A program made the position numbers and the translations under genes. This document shows, piece by piece, positions 16,588-24,238 of a stretch of 33,087 bases of DNA. The stretch spans positions 1-33,087 of the forward strand of contig JAKAXP010000003.1 of assembly GCA_021816545.1 (NCBI GenBank), read 5' to 3'. Every line of letters begins with the position of its first letter. Position 1 is the stretch's first letter. Source of the stretch: Bacteroidota bacterium (GTDB lineage: Bacteria > Bacteroidota > Bacteroidia > Bacteroidales > VadinHA17). The notes under the pieces are model-generated. The model did no database searches. It saw nothing but the letters and a program-made list of their open reading frames with translations, and had not been told where the DNA came from.

Positions 16588-17736
16588 CTATTTCACGTCA
16601 TAGCTTTCTGGCAATCCCAATTGTTCCTTCAGCTTCCGGTTGTACTCCTGTGCGTCCTTTGCAGCATCATCCACACGGTAGTAGTGCCCCGGATATTTTT
16701 TATCAGAGCCCATAACAAGAGCATAACCGATTGTACATGAAACAATTCCGGCGGTTGCCCCCACTACTTCCCAGGTGGGTGCTGTCGTCCCGTCAGGATG
16801 CAGGAATGGTTTGTCTACCAGTATGTCAACCAGAATGGGGCCACCAATAAGCAGTCCTCCGAGGAACATTCCGAGGCCCACATTCAGTGATCTGTTTACC
16901 GACTTGTTTATGCGGGCATATGTATTGATTATGTTCTGATTCCCCACGAGGTTGGCCAGCCCCAGATCACCAATCTCCTTCACACCGCCCTGGATGATCT
17001 TGAAATCGGAAATCTGTGAAGTATTTGTCACTGAGGATGAATAGCCGTAATACCCGTAAAATCCCGGGAACAGGGTGCTGGCGCCCTGTGTTGTGCTGAC
17101 TGAATTGGATGTGAAGATCACATCAATCTTCTTTGACTGGTATTCCTCGCGCTCTTTTGATTTGCTCTCCATTATCTTTTCAGCCACCTGTCCGTCATTC
17201 TTGATGAGTATTGTTGTAGCCTGACCCGGGTTGATTGTGACAAGTTCCCCGAAGATCCCGACACCGTCCTTGATAACCTTCAGGTAATGGTTGCCGGCAG
17301 GGATGCCATTGACTGTCTTTACATCCTCTCCCTGTTTGATATCATCAATATAAACAGTGGTTCCCGTAAATTCTGAAAAGATATTCAGTGTACCGGTTCC
17401 GCCTGTTGGCGGCTGAGCAGCCTGTGTTGCGGGCTGATTTCCTGTAGTCGCCGCCGGTTGGGCTGAGGTGCCTGAGGTGCCAACAAGAACCGTTGTGACC
17501 TCCCCGGCCGTGATGGAAACAATATTGCTGTAGACCTTTGCTCCGTCCTTGTCAAGGGCCTTTACATAATGTGTTCCCGCGGCAAGAGTGATCGCATTGT
17601 AGGTTGGATACTGAGTCTCATCGACATAAACCACAATTGGTTGTTCCGAAAAGACCTTGAGGGTTCCCGTGTTCTGGGCGAATGCGGCTGAAATGCCGAA
17701 AAGCAGAAGAACTAAAGTTAATGCGTGAGTTTTCAT
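16588..17736 (-). CDS. Secreted/envelope protein with two PEGA-like domains and C-terminal membrane segments
   Basis: The 382-residue product begins with a signal peptide (1-20, cleavage near AFAQ). A PEGA-like beta domain at about 24-87 (GTLKVFSEQPIVVYVDETQYP) is followed by a Thr/Ala/Gln/Pro-rich linker (88-112) and a second at about 115-179 (GTLNIFSEFTGTTVYIDD). Next comes a charged segment (186-205) and a Gly/Tyr/Ser stretch near 222-235. Two hydrophobic segments near 286-306 and 323-342 look membrane-spanning. PEGA domains are associated with surface or envelope proteins. No enzymatic motif is visible and the function is unknown. It sits 20 bp downstream of a paralogue and forms a two-gene unit with it. 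Confidence 0.82.
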   Translation of the reverse strand: MKTHALTLVLLLFGISAAFAQNTGTLKVFSEQPIVVYVDETQYPTYNAITLAAGTHYVKALDKDGAKVYSNIVSITAGEVTTVLVGTSGTSAQPAATTGNQPATQAAQPPTGGTGTLNIFSEFTGTTVYIDDIKQGEDVKTVNGIPAGNHYLKVIKDGVGIFGELVTINPGQATTILIKNDGQVAEKIMESKSKEREEYQSKKIDVIFTSNSVSTTQGASTLFPGFYGYYGYSSSVTNTSQISDFKIIQGGVKEIGDLGLANLVGNQNIINTYARINKSVNRSLNVGLGMFLGGLLIGGPILVDILVDKPFLHPDGTTAPTWEVVGATAGIVSCTIGYALVMGSDKKYPGHYYRVDDAAKDAQEYNRKLKEQLGLPESYDVK

Positions 17737-17756
17737 ATGTCAGTTTTTGTATGAAG

Positions 17757-18824
17757 CTAGTTTGAGAAATAATTATCCTTGAATGACCTGTGGTAATCAT
17801 ATGCATTCAGTCTGAGCCTGCGGTTTGCGGCCTCGGCGCTCAACGGTCCGCTTGTATATATCGTTCCGGCAAGCGGGGCTGTAGTGTATCCCAGCCCCAC
17901 CATTATATTATTCCCGGTTGCAGGATCAAACCAGGTATAAAGCAGCAGTGCCTTTTTCTTCCTCAGCGCCTCCTGGAGCCGACCGTCATTTTCACTGTAC
18001 CCGGAGAGGTATATTTTTTCAGCAGTCGTCGGTGCGCCATAGATCGCAGTCACGTCGTTCAGCATCCTGTTGAACTCCGGGTAGGGAACCTGGTCCTTAC
18101 TCAGCTTAAGCTTTTCATTGCTGGTGTACGTTGAAACATAACCGACAATGATCTGGAAAAGTCTCTGGTCAATAAACCTGCACTCCACCAGGTATACGGA
18201 AGATCCCACCGGGATTGCATAGACATAGTACCCGTTGTTCCTCTGGGCCTGGGCAGCCTTCGGTGACATTATACGGTCCACATCACCTGTATTCATGCCG
18301 AAAACAAGGCCGAATGCGCCGCTCATGTCAGCGGGAAGCCTGCCCCCCACCTGGCCGATGTCAATCGTCGGCTTCGGGGCTGCAGCGACTGCAGGCCCGG
18401 CCGGGGTGTTTCCTGCCGCCTGGCCCGACTGTGAATTCGCCACCGGCGGTCCGGCCTGGGAACCGGGAGAAGTCTGCCCGTATACAACACTCTGTCCTGA
18501 AGTGACGGTCTGCGCCGTTGCGTTCTGCTGAGAAACCGGCTGAACAGTCTGGGGCTGCGGAGCTTCAATGAGTACTGATGTGACCTCATTGGTTTTTACG
18601 GTTACAATCTGGCTGTAAACCCTTGCGCCATCACCATTGATGGCTTTGACCCAATGAGTTCCGGGTGCGAGTTTTATCTCGCCATACTGTGGATAATGTG
18701 TCTCATCAACATAAACAACAAGAGGATTTTCAGAGAAAACCTTTAGTACACCTGTGGGCGATTGCCCGGATACGGTGTTTATTGCAAGCGGAAGAAAAAG
18801 AAAAAATAAAGTCAGGTGTTTCAT
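17757..18824 (-). CDS. Secreted PEGA-like domain protein, paralogue of its neighbour
   Basis: The 355-residue product starts at ATG 18824 with a signal peptide (1-20, NTVSG/Q). A PEGA-like domain at about 25-87 is identical to that of the next gene at about 40 of 62 positions by eye. A low-complexity Gln/Thr/Ser/Gly/Pro linker (about 88-152) leads to a C-terminal globular domain (about 160-355). That domain contains FGLVFGMNTGDVDRIM, IYGAPTTAEKIYL and YTWFDPATGNNIMVGLGY. I do not recognise the C-terminal domain. It has no lipobox or transmembrane segment, so it may be periplasmic. An upstream in-frame start at 18857 would place 11 residues before the leader and was rejected. Confidence 0.8.
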   Translation of the reverse strand: MKHLTLFFLFLPLAINTVSGQSPTGVLKVFSENPLVVYVDETHYPQYGEIKLAPGTHWVKAINGDGARVYSQIVTVKTNEVTSVLIEAPQPQTVQPVSQQNATAQTVTSGQSVVYGQTSPGSQAGPPVANSQSGQAAGNTPAGPAVAAAPKPTIDIGQVGGRLPADMSGAFGLVFGMNTGDVDRIMSPKAAQAQRNNGYYVYAIPVGSSVYLVECRFIDQRLFQIIVGYVSTYTSNEKLKLSKDQVPYPEFNRMLNDVTAIYGAPTTAEKIYLSGYSENDGRLQEALRKKKALLLYTWFDPATGNNIMVGLGYTTAPLAGTIYTSGPLSAEAANRRLRLNAYDYHRSFKDNYFSN

Positions 18825-19156
18825 GGCATACCGGATGTCGTTTCTAATAAATGTCATGTTTTTGGCAATTGGGCTCCCCGAAGCAAACCAATAAGTAAAC
18901 GTAACGAAATGCCCGATGTTACATATAATTTGACCGGTGTGTATTTTTTAACAATTAGTCTCAAAGTTCTGAACACCAACCACCGATAATGGTTTCCAGT
19001 TGCAACCGGACGGATGACACGGTACATTCCGCGGTCCTGAATCCATAGCTCATTCATCCTTAGCTCCGGTCATCTGGAAGTGAACCTTTTGCTTCTTCCT
19101 CTCCAGTGAGGGCTGCACAGCAATTTTGTTGTATTTTTACAGCCCAAACGGCAACG
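18825..19156. other. Divergent intergenic region between the PEGA pair and carB
   Basis: These 332 bp hold no convincing gene. They must carry the PEGA-pair promoter (minus) and the carB promoter (plus), but I find no exact TAnnTTTG match. Near carB, TGTATTTTTA (19130-19139) contains the near-match TATTTTTA and is identical to ten bases of the stronger ARG box at 16449-16458, though the second half-site is missing. CAATTTTG (19121-19128) is another one-mismatch -7 candidate. Confidence 0.4.
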
Positions 19157-22100
19157 ATGAAGGATGAAATAAAAAAGGTGCTTCTGCTCGGCTCGGGAGC
19201 ACTTAAAATCGGTGAAGCAGGCGAATTTGACTACTCCGGATCACAGGCGCTGAAAGCCCTTAGGGAGGAGGGTATCTTCACCGTGCTGATCAATCCGAAT
19301 ATTGCCACAGTGCAGACATCGGACAAAATTGCCGACAAGATCTACTTTCTTCCTGTTACACCGAAGTTTGTGGAGCGGGTCATTGAACGCGAAAAGCCTG
19401 ATGGCATCCTGCTTTCATTCGGGGGGCAGACGGCGCTCAACTGCGGTACCGCACTTTTCCGCAGCGGAGTGTTTGAGAAGCACGGCGTGAAGGTGCTGGG
19501 CACACCGGTGGAGGCAATCATGAATACCGAAGACCGGGAGTTGTTTGTCAAAAAGCTTGATGAAATCGGGGTCAGGACACCCCGCAGCATAGCCGTCACA
19601 ACGGTGGAAGACGCCCTGACTGCAGCAGAGCGCCTTGGATTCCCGATCATAATCCGTGCTGCATACACCCTCGGCGGACAGGGTAGCGGCTTCTGCTCAA
19701 ACTACGATGAGCTTCGGACTATGGCCGCCCGGGCCTTCTCCTATTCTGACCAGATCCTGGTGGAGGAATCACTTAAGGGATGGAAGGAAGTTGAGTACGA
19801 GGTGGTCCGCGACCGCTTCGACAACTGTATAACCGTCTGCAACATGGAGAACTTCGATCCGCTCGGGATACATACCGGGGAGAGTATAGTTGTGGCTCCT
19901 TCACAGACCCTGACCAACAGCGAGTACCATAAACTCCGGGAACTGTCAATAAAGATAATTCGCCACGTGGGCATAATCGGCGAATGCAACGTCCAGTATG
20001 CCCTCGACCCCAACTCGGAAGACTACCGTGTTATCGAGGTTAATGCCCGTCTTTCGCGCTCCAGCGCCCTGGCTTCAAAGGCAACAGGTTATCCGCTGGC
20101 GTTCGTGGCTGCAAAGCTGGCACTTGGATATGGCCTTCACCAGCTGAAAAATTCAGTTACAAAATCAACAACCGCATGCTTTGAGCCTGCACTCGACTAT
20201 ATAGTTTGCAAAATCCCCCGGTGGGACCTCAACAAATTCCAGGGGGTTGCCCACGAGATAGGCAGCAGCATGAAGAGCGTGGGAGAGATAATGGCCATCG
20301 GGCGAACGTTTGAGGAAGCCATACAGAAGGGACTGAGGATGATAGGGCTCGGGATGCACGGTTTCGTCTCAAACCGGAATTTAAGCTTCTCAGATATTGA
20401 AAGGGAGCTCTCGCAGCCGACTGACATGCGCATCTTCTCCATCGCCGAAGCCCTGGAGAAGGGGTTTGATGTTGACCGTATCTGGGAGCTTACCCGGATA
20501 GACCGGTGGTTCCTTTACAAACTGCAGAATATCAGCAACATCAAGAAACAGCTTGAAAACTGCAACTCGCTCGAGACCCTGTCTGACAGGGAGCTGCTTC
20601 ATGCGAAGATCAACGGATTCAGTGATTTCCAGATTGCCAGGCATGTGCTGAAGCCTGAAAACCGTGCAATAAATGAATCTATGCTAAGTGTACGGCGCCA
20701 CCGGAAAAGCCGCGGCATTGTGCCTTATGTGAAGCAGATAGACACTCTTGCAGCGGAGTATCCGGCCGTGACAAACTACCTGTATCTCACCTACAGCGGG
20801 ATGGAGCATGACATCTGGTATGAAAATGATAAACGGTCGGTGATAGTGCTTGGCTCCGGTGCATACAGGATAGGTTCAAGCGTTGAGTTTGACTGGTGCT
20901 CGGTAAATGCGATAAATACAATCAGGAAAGAGGGTCTGCGCGGCGTGATGATCAACTACAATCCTGAAACCGTCAGTACCGATTATGACATGTGCGACAG
21001 GCTTTACTTTGACGAGCTGTCGTTTGAGAGGGTGATGGATGTGATTGACCTTGAGACGCCAAGGGGAGTCATTCTTGCAATGGGCGGCCAGATACCCAAT
21101 AACCTGGCTATGAGGCTGCACAGGCAGGGAGTGCCGATACTCGGGACACCGCCGGAGTCGATTGACCGCGCCGAAGACCGGCATAAGTTCTCATCAATGT
21201 GTGATGCGCTGGATATTGACCAGCCCCGCTGGAGGGAACTCCGCAGCCTTGAAGAGATTAACCGGTTTATTGATGATATAGGGTTCCCGGTGCTTATACG
21301 CCCCTCATACGTGCTTTCAGGTGCCGCGATGAACGTGGTGTCAAACAGCACGGAATTGGTCCATTTCCTCGAGCTGGCTGCCAGCGTTTCAAAGGAACAC
21401 CCGGTGGTGGTGTCAGAATTTATTGAATATGCCAAGGAAATAGAGATTGATGCTGTGGCTTCCGGTGGTGAGATCGTCGCTTATGCAATCAGCGAGCATG
21501 TGGAGTATGCCGGGGTACATTCAGGTGATGCAACAATCGTATTTCCTCCCCAGAAAATATATTTTGAAACTGTCCGGCGTATTAAGAGGATCTCGCGCGA
21601 GATTGCCCGTGAGCTTAATATCTCAGGGCCGTTCAATATCCAATTCCTGGCACGCGAGAATGACATCAAGGTCATTGAATGCAACCTGCGGGCAAGCCGC
21701 AGTATGCCTTTTGTTTCCAAGGTACTTAAGACGAATCTTATAGAACTCGCAACCCGCATCATGCTCGGTGTGGAATGGGAGAAGCCGCACAAGTCAGTCT
21801 TTGACCTTGACTATGTTGGCGTCAAGGCATCACAGTTCAGCTTCTCGCGACTGGCAAAGGCTGACCCCGTGCTTGGGGTTGACATGGCTTCCACGGGAGA
21901 GGTCGGGTGCATAGGCGACAGCTTCCATGAGGCGCTGCTGAAGGCTATGTATTCTGTCGGATACCGTATGCCGGTAAAGGCAGTGCTGATATCCTCCGGG
22001 CCTGCAAAGTCGAAGGCCGATCTGCTGGAAGCCGTCAGGCTGCTCGACAGGCGCGGCTATACAATATTTGCCACCCGCGGCACTCAGCAGTTTCTCTCAA

Positions 22101-22375
22101 ATGCAGGGGTGGCAGCAAAGGTGGCTCACTGGCCTGACGAGGAGGCCTCGCCGAATACTGTTGAGCTGATACGTCAGCGGGTTGTTGACCTGGTCATCAA
22201 CATACCCAAGGACCTGTCGGCCACGGAGCTGAGCAACGACTACCAGATCCGCCGCAGCGCAGTTGATTACAACATACCGCTTATTACAAATGCGAGGCTG
22301 GCATCGGCATTCATAAATGCCTTCTGCAGCGTGCCGGAGAGCGAGATGGAGATAAAGGCGTGGGACGAGTATTGA
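19157..22375 (+). CDS. carB: Carbamoyl-phosphate synthase large subunit
   Basis: The 1072-residue synthetase makes carbamoyl phosphate from bicarbonate, two ATP and CarA-derived ammonia. Two homologous ATP-grasp halves are seen: the first with GSGALKIGEAGEFDYSGSQA, SFGGQTALNCG and EVNARLSRSSALASKATGYP, the second with GSGAYRIGSSVEFDWCSV, MGGQIPNNLA and ECNLRASRSMPFVSKVL. An oligomerisation domain lies between them. A C-terminal MGS-like allosteric domain (from about 935, KAVLISSGPAKSKADLL) ends the protein. The start ATG 19157 (MKDEIKKVLLLGSG) is preferred over an upstream extension to 19106, which would add nonconserved residues. Short AGGCAAG repeats follow within 6 bp of the stop. carA lies at 8054, upstream of the arg genes. 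Confidence 0.96.
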   Translation: MKDEIKKVLLLGSGALKIGEAGEFDYSGSQALKALREEGIFTVLINPNIATVQTSDKIADKIYFLPVTPKFVERVIEREKPDGILLSFGGQTALNCGTALFRSGVFEKHGVKVLGTPVEAIMNTEDRELFVKKLDEIGVRTPRSIAVTTVEDALTAAERLGFPIIIRAAYTLGGQGSGFCSNYDELRTMAARAFSYSDQILVEESLKGWKEVEYEVVRDRFDNCITVCNMENFDPLGIHTGESIVVAPSQTLTNSEYHKLRELSIKIIRHVGIIGECNVQYALDPNSEDYRVIEVNARLSRSSALASKATGYPLAFVAAKLALGYGLHQLKNSVTKSTTACFEPALDYIVCKIPRWDLNKFQGVAHEIGSSMKSVGEIMAIGRTFEEAIQKGLRMIGLGMHGFVSNRNLSFSDIERELSQPTDMRIFSIAEALEKGFDVDRIWELTRIDRWFLYKLQNISNIKKQLENCNSLETLSDRELLHAKINGFSDFQIARHVLKPENRAINESMLSVRRHRKSRGIVPYVKQIDTLAAEYPAVTNYLYLTYSGMEHDIWYENDKRSVIVLGSGAYRIGSSVEFDWCSVNAINTIRKEGLRGVMINYNPETVSTDYDMCDRLYFDELSFERVMDVIDLETPRGVILAMGGQIPNNLAMRLHRQGVPILGTPPESIDRAEDRHKFSSMCDALDIDQPRWRELRSLEEINRFIDDIGFPVLIRPSYVLSGAAMNVVSNSTELVHFLELAASVSKEHPVVVSEFIEYAKEIEIDAVASGGEIVAYAISEHVEYAGVHSGDATIVFPPQKIYFETVRRIKRISREIARELNISGPFNIQFLARENDIKVIECNLRASRSMPFVSKVLKTNLIELATRIMLGVEWEKPHKSVFDLDYVGVKASQFSFSRLAKADPVLGVDMASTGEVGCIGDSFHEALLKAMYSVGYRMPVKAVLISSGPAKSKADLLEAVRLLDRRGYTIFATRGTQQFLSNAGVAAKVAHWPDEEASPNTVELIRQRVVDLVINIPKDLSATELSNDYQIRRSAVDYNIPLITNARLASAFINAFCSVPESEMEIKAWDEY

Positions 22376-22380
22376 TTTCA

Positions 22381-22408
22381 AGGCAAGAGGCAAGAGGCAA
22401 GAGGCAGT
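22381..22408. repeat. Short tandem repeat, 7-bp unit AGGCAAG
   Basis: Three perfect AGGCAAG copies (22381-22401) and a fourth partial copy (AGGCAGT, 22402-22408) begin 5 bp after the carB stop. The same unit occurs at the end of carA (9128-9141). Confidence 0.85.
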
Positions 22409-22475
22409 AGTGAAGTTGGCAATACCGGTCGGCAGGTATGGGTGTAGAAACATTGAACCGCGCTGGAGACATGTC

Positions 22476-22503
22476 ATTGTATAATAACATATATCAATAC
22501 AAT
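22476..22503. repeat. Inverted repeat upstream of the GNAT gene
   Basis: ATTGTAT (22476-22482) and ATACAAT (22497-22503) are perfect inverted arms around 14 A/T-rich bases. The second arm ends 8 bp before the GNAT ATG. It could be an operator or promoter-associated dyad; no regulator is evident. Confidence 0.35.
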
Positions 22504-22511
22504 TCAGGATC

Positions 22512-22958
22512 ATGATAACAATCCGCAAGGCAACCCCGGACGACGCACCTTCAATCATATCATTCCAGCAGGCAATGGCCATGGAGACAGAGGGAATGGA
22601 GCTGAAAACTGATATCATAACAAAGGGGGTGATGGCAGTATTTCATGACGAAACAAAGGGACAGTATTATGTAGCCGAGGATCAGGGCGCTGTTGTTGCA
22701 TCGCTGATGATCACATATGAGTGGAGCGACTGGCGCAATGCCAGTGTCTGGTGGTTCCAGTCAGTCTACGTGATACCTGAATACCGCCGCAAAGGTATTT
22801 TCAGGCTGATGTATGATCATATCAAAAAGGAAGGTATGGAGTGCGGAATAGCCGGACTGCGGCTGTATGTGGAGTCGGAGAATATCCGTGCCCAGAAGAC
22901 CTATGAAGCTATGGGCATGAACGGCAATCACTACCGCACCTTCGAGTGGATGGTCTAA
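22512..22958 (+). CDS. GNAT family N-acetyltransferase
   Basis: The 148-residue protein has a single GNAT acetyl-CoA-dependent acyltransferase domain. Motif A is visible in SVYVIPEYRRKGIFRLMYDHI, where the R/Q-x-x-G-x-G/A pyrophosphate loop is RRKGIF. A typical C-terminal YVESENIRAQKTYEAMGM precedes the last strand. The N-terminus ITIRKATPDDAPSIISF is also standard. It is likely cytoplasmic and its substrate is unknown. The next gene follows after 12 bp, so the two are probably co-transcribed. Confidence 0.9.
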   Translation: MITIRKATPDDAPSIISFQQAMAMETEGMELKTDIITKGVMAVFHDETKGQYYVAEDQGAVVASLMITYEWSDWRNASVWWFQSVYVIPEYRRKGIFRLMYDHIKKEGMECGIAGLRLYVESENIRAQKTYEAMGMNGNHYRTFEWMV

Positions 22959-22970
22959 CCGCAAACCATT

Positions 22971-24080
22971 ATGTGGTGGTTGATCTTACCGGTACTGATT
23001 TACTCAGCAGGACTCCTGGTCCTATGGCTGATTCTAGTTCACCGGAACAGGATTTCGGTTCCCCGGGGCAAGAGGTTTCCTAAGGTAAGCGTGATTGTGG
23101 CAGTACGTAACGGGGAAAAGCGTATCCGGTATCTGCTGGAGAGCCTGGCAAGGCAGGATTACCCGTCAGATCTTCTGGAAATAATAATTGTAAATGATAA
23201 TTCAACCGACCGCACACCGATTGTGGTCAGTGAATTCATTACAGCCCTAACTGATCGGCCGGATCTGTGTATCAAATTCATTTACAACCCTTTCTCAGGC
23301 AAGAAAAGGGCGGTGAGATACGGCATTGAAAAAGCATCGGGTGAGGTTATCATCACCACTGATGCCGACTGTATTGTGGGTCCTGAATGGGTTCGATCTC
23401 ATGCATCGTGGTATGCCGGTGACGGTCCGGAGATGGTTCTTGCGCCGGTGGTTCAAAAGGCGGCCCGTGGATTCTGGTCTCATTTTGGTGTTTTTGAGTT
23501 CTCTGCGTTGCAGGCGATAACGGAAGCAACAGCTGTGGCAGGTCATCCGGTTATGTGCAATGCTGCAAATATGTCGTTCCGCAGGGATGTTTACCTCAGG
23601 CATGCTGATGATCTGCGTCCTGACCTGCCGTCAGGCGATGACATGTTCCTGCTTGCTGCCGTCATGGGTGACGGCGGGGCCGTCAGGCATGACGGCAGCG
23701 GGTCGGCGGCGGCGGAGACCGCTGCCGCGGTCACGGCTGCGGCGCTGCTCCGTCAGCGCGCACGGTGGGCATCAAAGGCCTTTCAGCTCCGGAGCGTCCC
23801 AACCCTCACCCTCGCCGCAGCCACGGCGGCGTGCAACGCCGCCGTCGCCGCAGCCGCAGTGGCCAGCTTCATATCACTGAAATTCATTCCGCTGGCAGCC
23901 GCCATGTATGCAATCAAAACCGTGCCGGATTACCTTATGATATCCACGGAAATGAGGAAGAGAGGGACAAAAATTCACGCAGGAATGTTCCTGCTGTCTG
24001 AGATTGTTTACCCCTTCTATTTTGTGTTGGTGGGTGTTATGAGCCGTTTACCTGGTGCCGGCCGTTTCCGCGAGCGGTAA
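22971..24080 (+). CDS. Membrane-bound family 2 glycosyltransferase
   Basis: The 369-residue protein has an N-terminal membrane segment (about 2-22) and a GT2 domain. Nucleotide-sugar motifs are VSVIVAVRNGEKRI, IIVNDNSTDRT, the metal-binding D-A-D at 131-133 (ITTDADC), the catalytic-region GDD (222-224) and the processive-type QRARW (262-266). C-terminal hydrophobic segments near 278-305 and 338-358 complete a BcsA/IcaA-like layout. It probably extends or modifies an envelope polysaccharide or glycolipid. Odd feature: residues 231-300 are extremely Ala/Gly-rich and the DNA at 23661-23870 is much higher in GC than its flanks. The frame and the QRARW motif survive. Confidence 0.88.
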   Translation: MWWLILPVLIYSAGLLVLWLILVHRNRISVPRGKRFPKVSVIVAVRNGEKRIRYLLESLARQDYPSDLLEIIIVNDNSTDRTPIVVSEFITALTDRPDLCIKFIYNPFSGKKRAVRYGIEKASGEVIITTDADCIVGPEWVRSHASWYAGDGPEMVLAPVVQKAARGFWSHFGVFEFSALQAITEATAVAGHPVMCNAANMSFRRDVYLRHADDLRPDLPSGDDMFLLAAVMGDGGAVRHDGSGSAAAETAAAVTAAALLRQRARWASKAFQLRSVPTLTLAAATAACNAAVAAAAVASFISLKFIPLAAAMYAIKTVPDYLMISTEMRKRGTKIHAGMFLLSEIVYPFYFVLVGVMSRLPGAGRFRER

Positions 24081-24120
24081 AGAGTAAATCCCGGAACCGG
24101 ATTTCGCCTTCGCCGGAGTA

Positions 24121-24238
24121 TCAAACTGCCAACTGCTGACTGACTTCCCGATCCGCCAGCTGGCGGATACGGGATTGGTCCTCATCCTCTGTCTGAGTCC
24201 CAAACTGCCGACTGCTGACTGGTACTGCCGACTGACTT
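24121..24238. repeat. Intergenic direct repeats of ACTGCCGACTG type
   Basis: Three related copies are visible: AAACTGCCAACTGCTGACTG (24123-24142), AAACTGCCGACTGCTGACTG (24202-24221) and TACTGCCGACTGACTT (24223-24238). Both outer blocks end in GACTGACTT-like sequence. The last copy runs into the recQ stop codon (TAA, 24239-24237). The array fills the gap between the convergent glycosyltransferase and recQ genes. Confidence 0.75.
24146..24174. repeat. Palindrome, 18 bp perfect, between repeat copies
   Basis: ATCCGCCAGCTGGCGGAT (24151-24168) is its own reverse complement. It is extended by TCCCG (24146-24150) and CGGGA (24170-24174) with one unpaired A. It would form a long hairpin in either transcript and could terminate both convergent genes, but no U-run follows. 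Confidence 0.8.

Noticed and set aside
19106..19156. Upstream in-frame start for carB
   Set aside because: It adds nonconserved residues and covers the probable promoter; ATG 19157 begins the standard CarB N-terminus.
24086..24104. Small hairpin AAATCC/GGATTT after the glycosyltransferase
   Set aside because: Short stem, tiny or bulged loop and no U-run; not enough to call a terminator.
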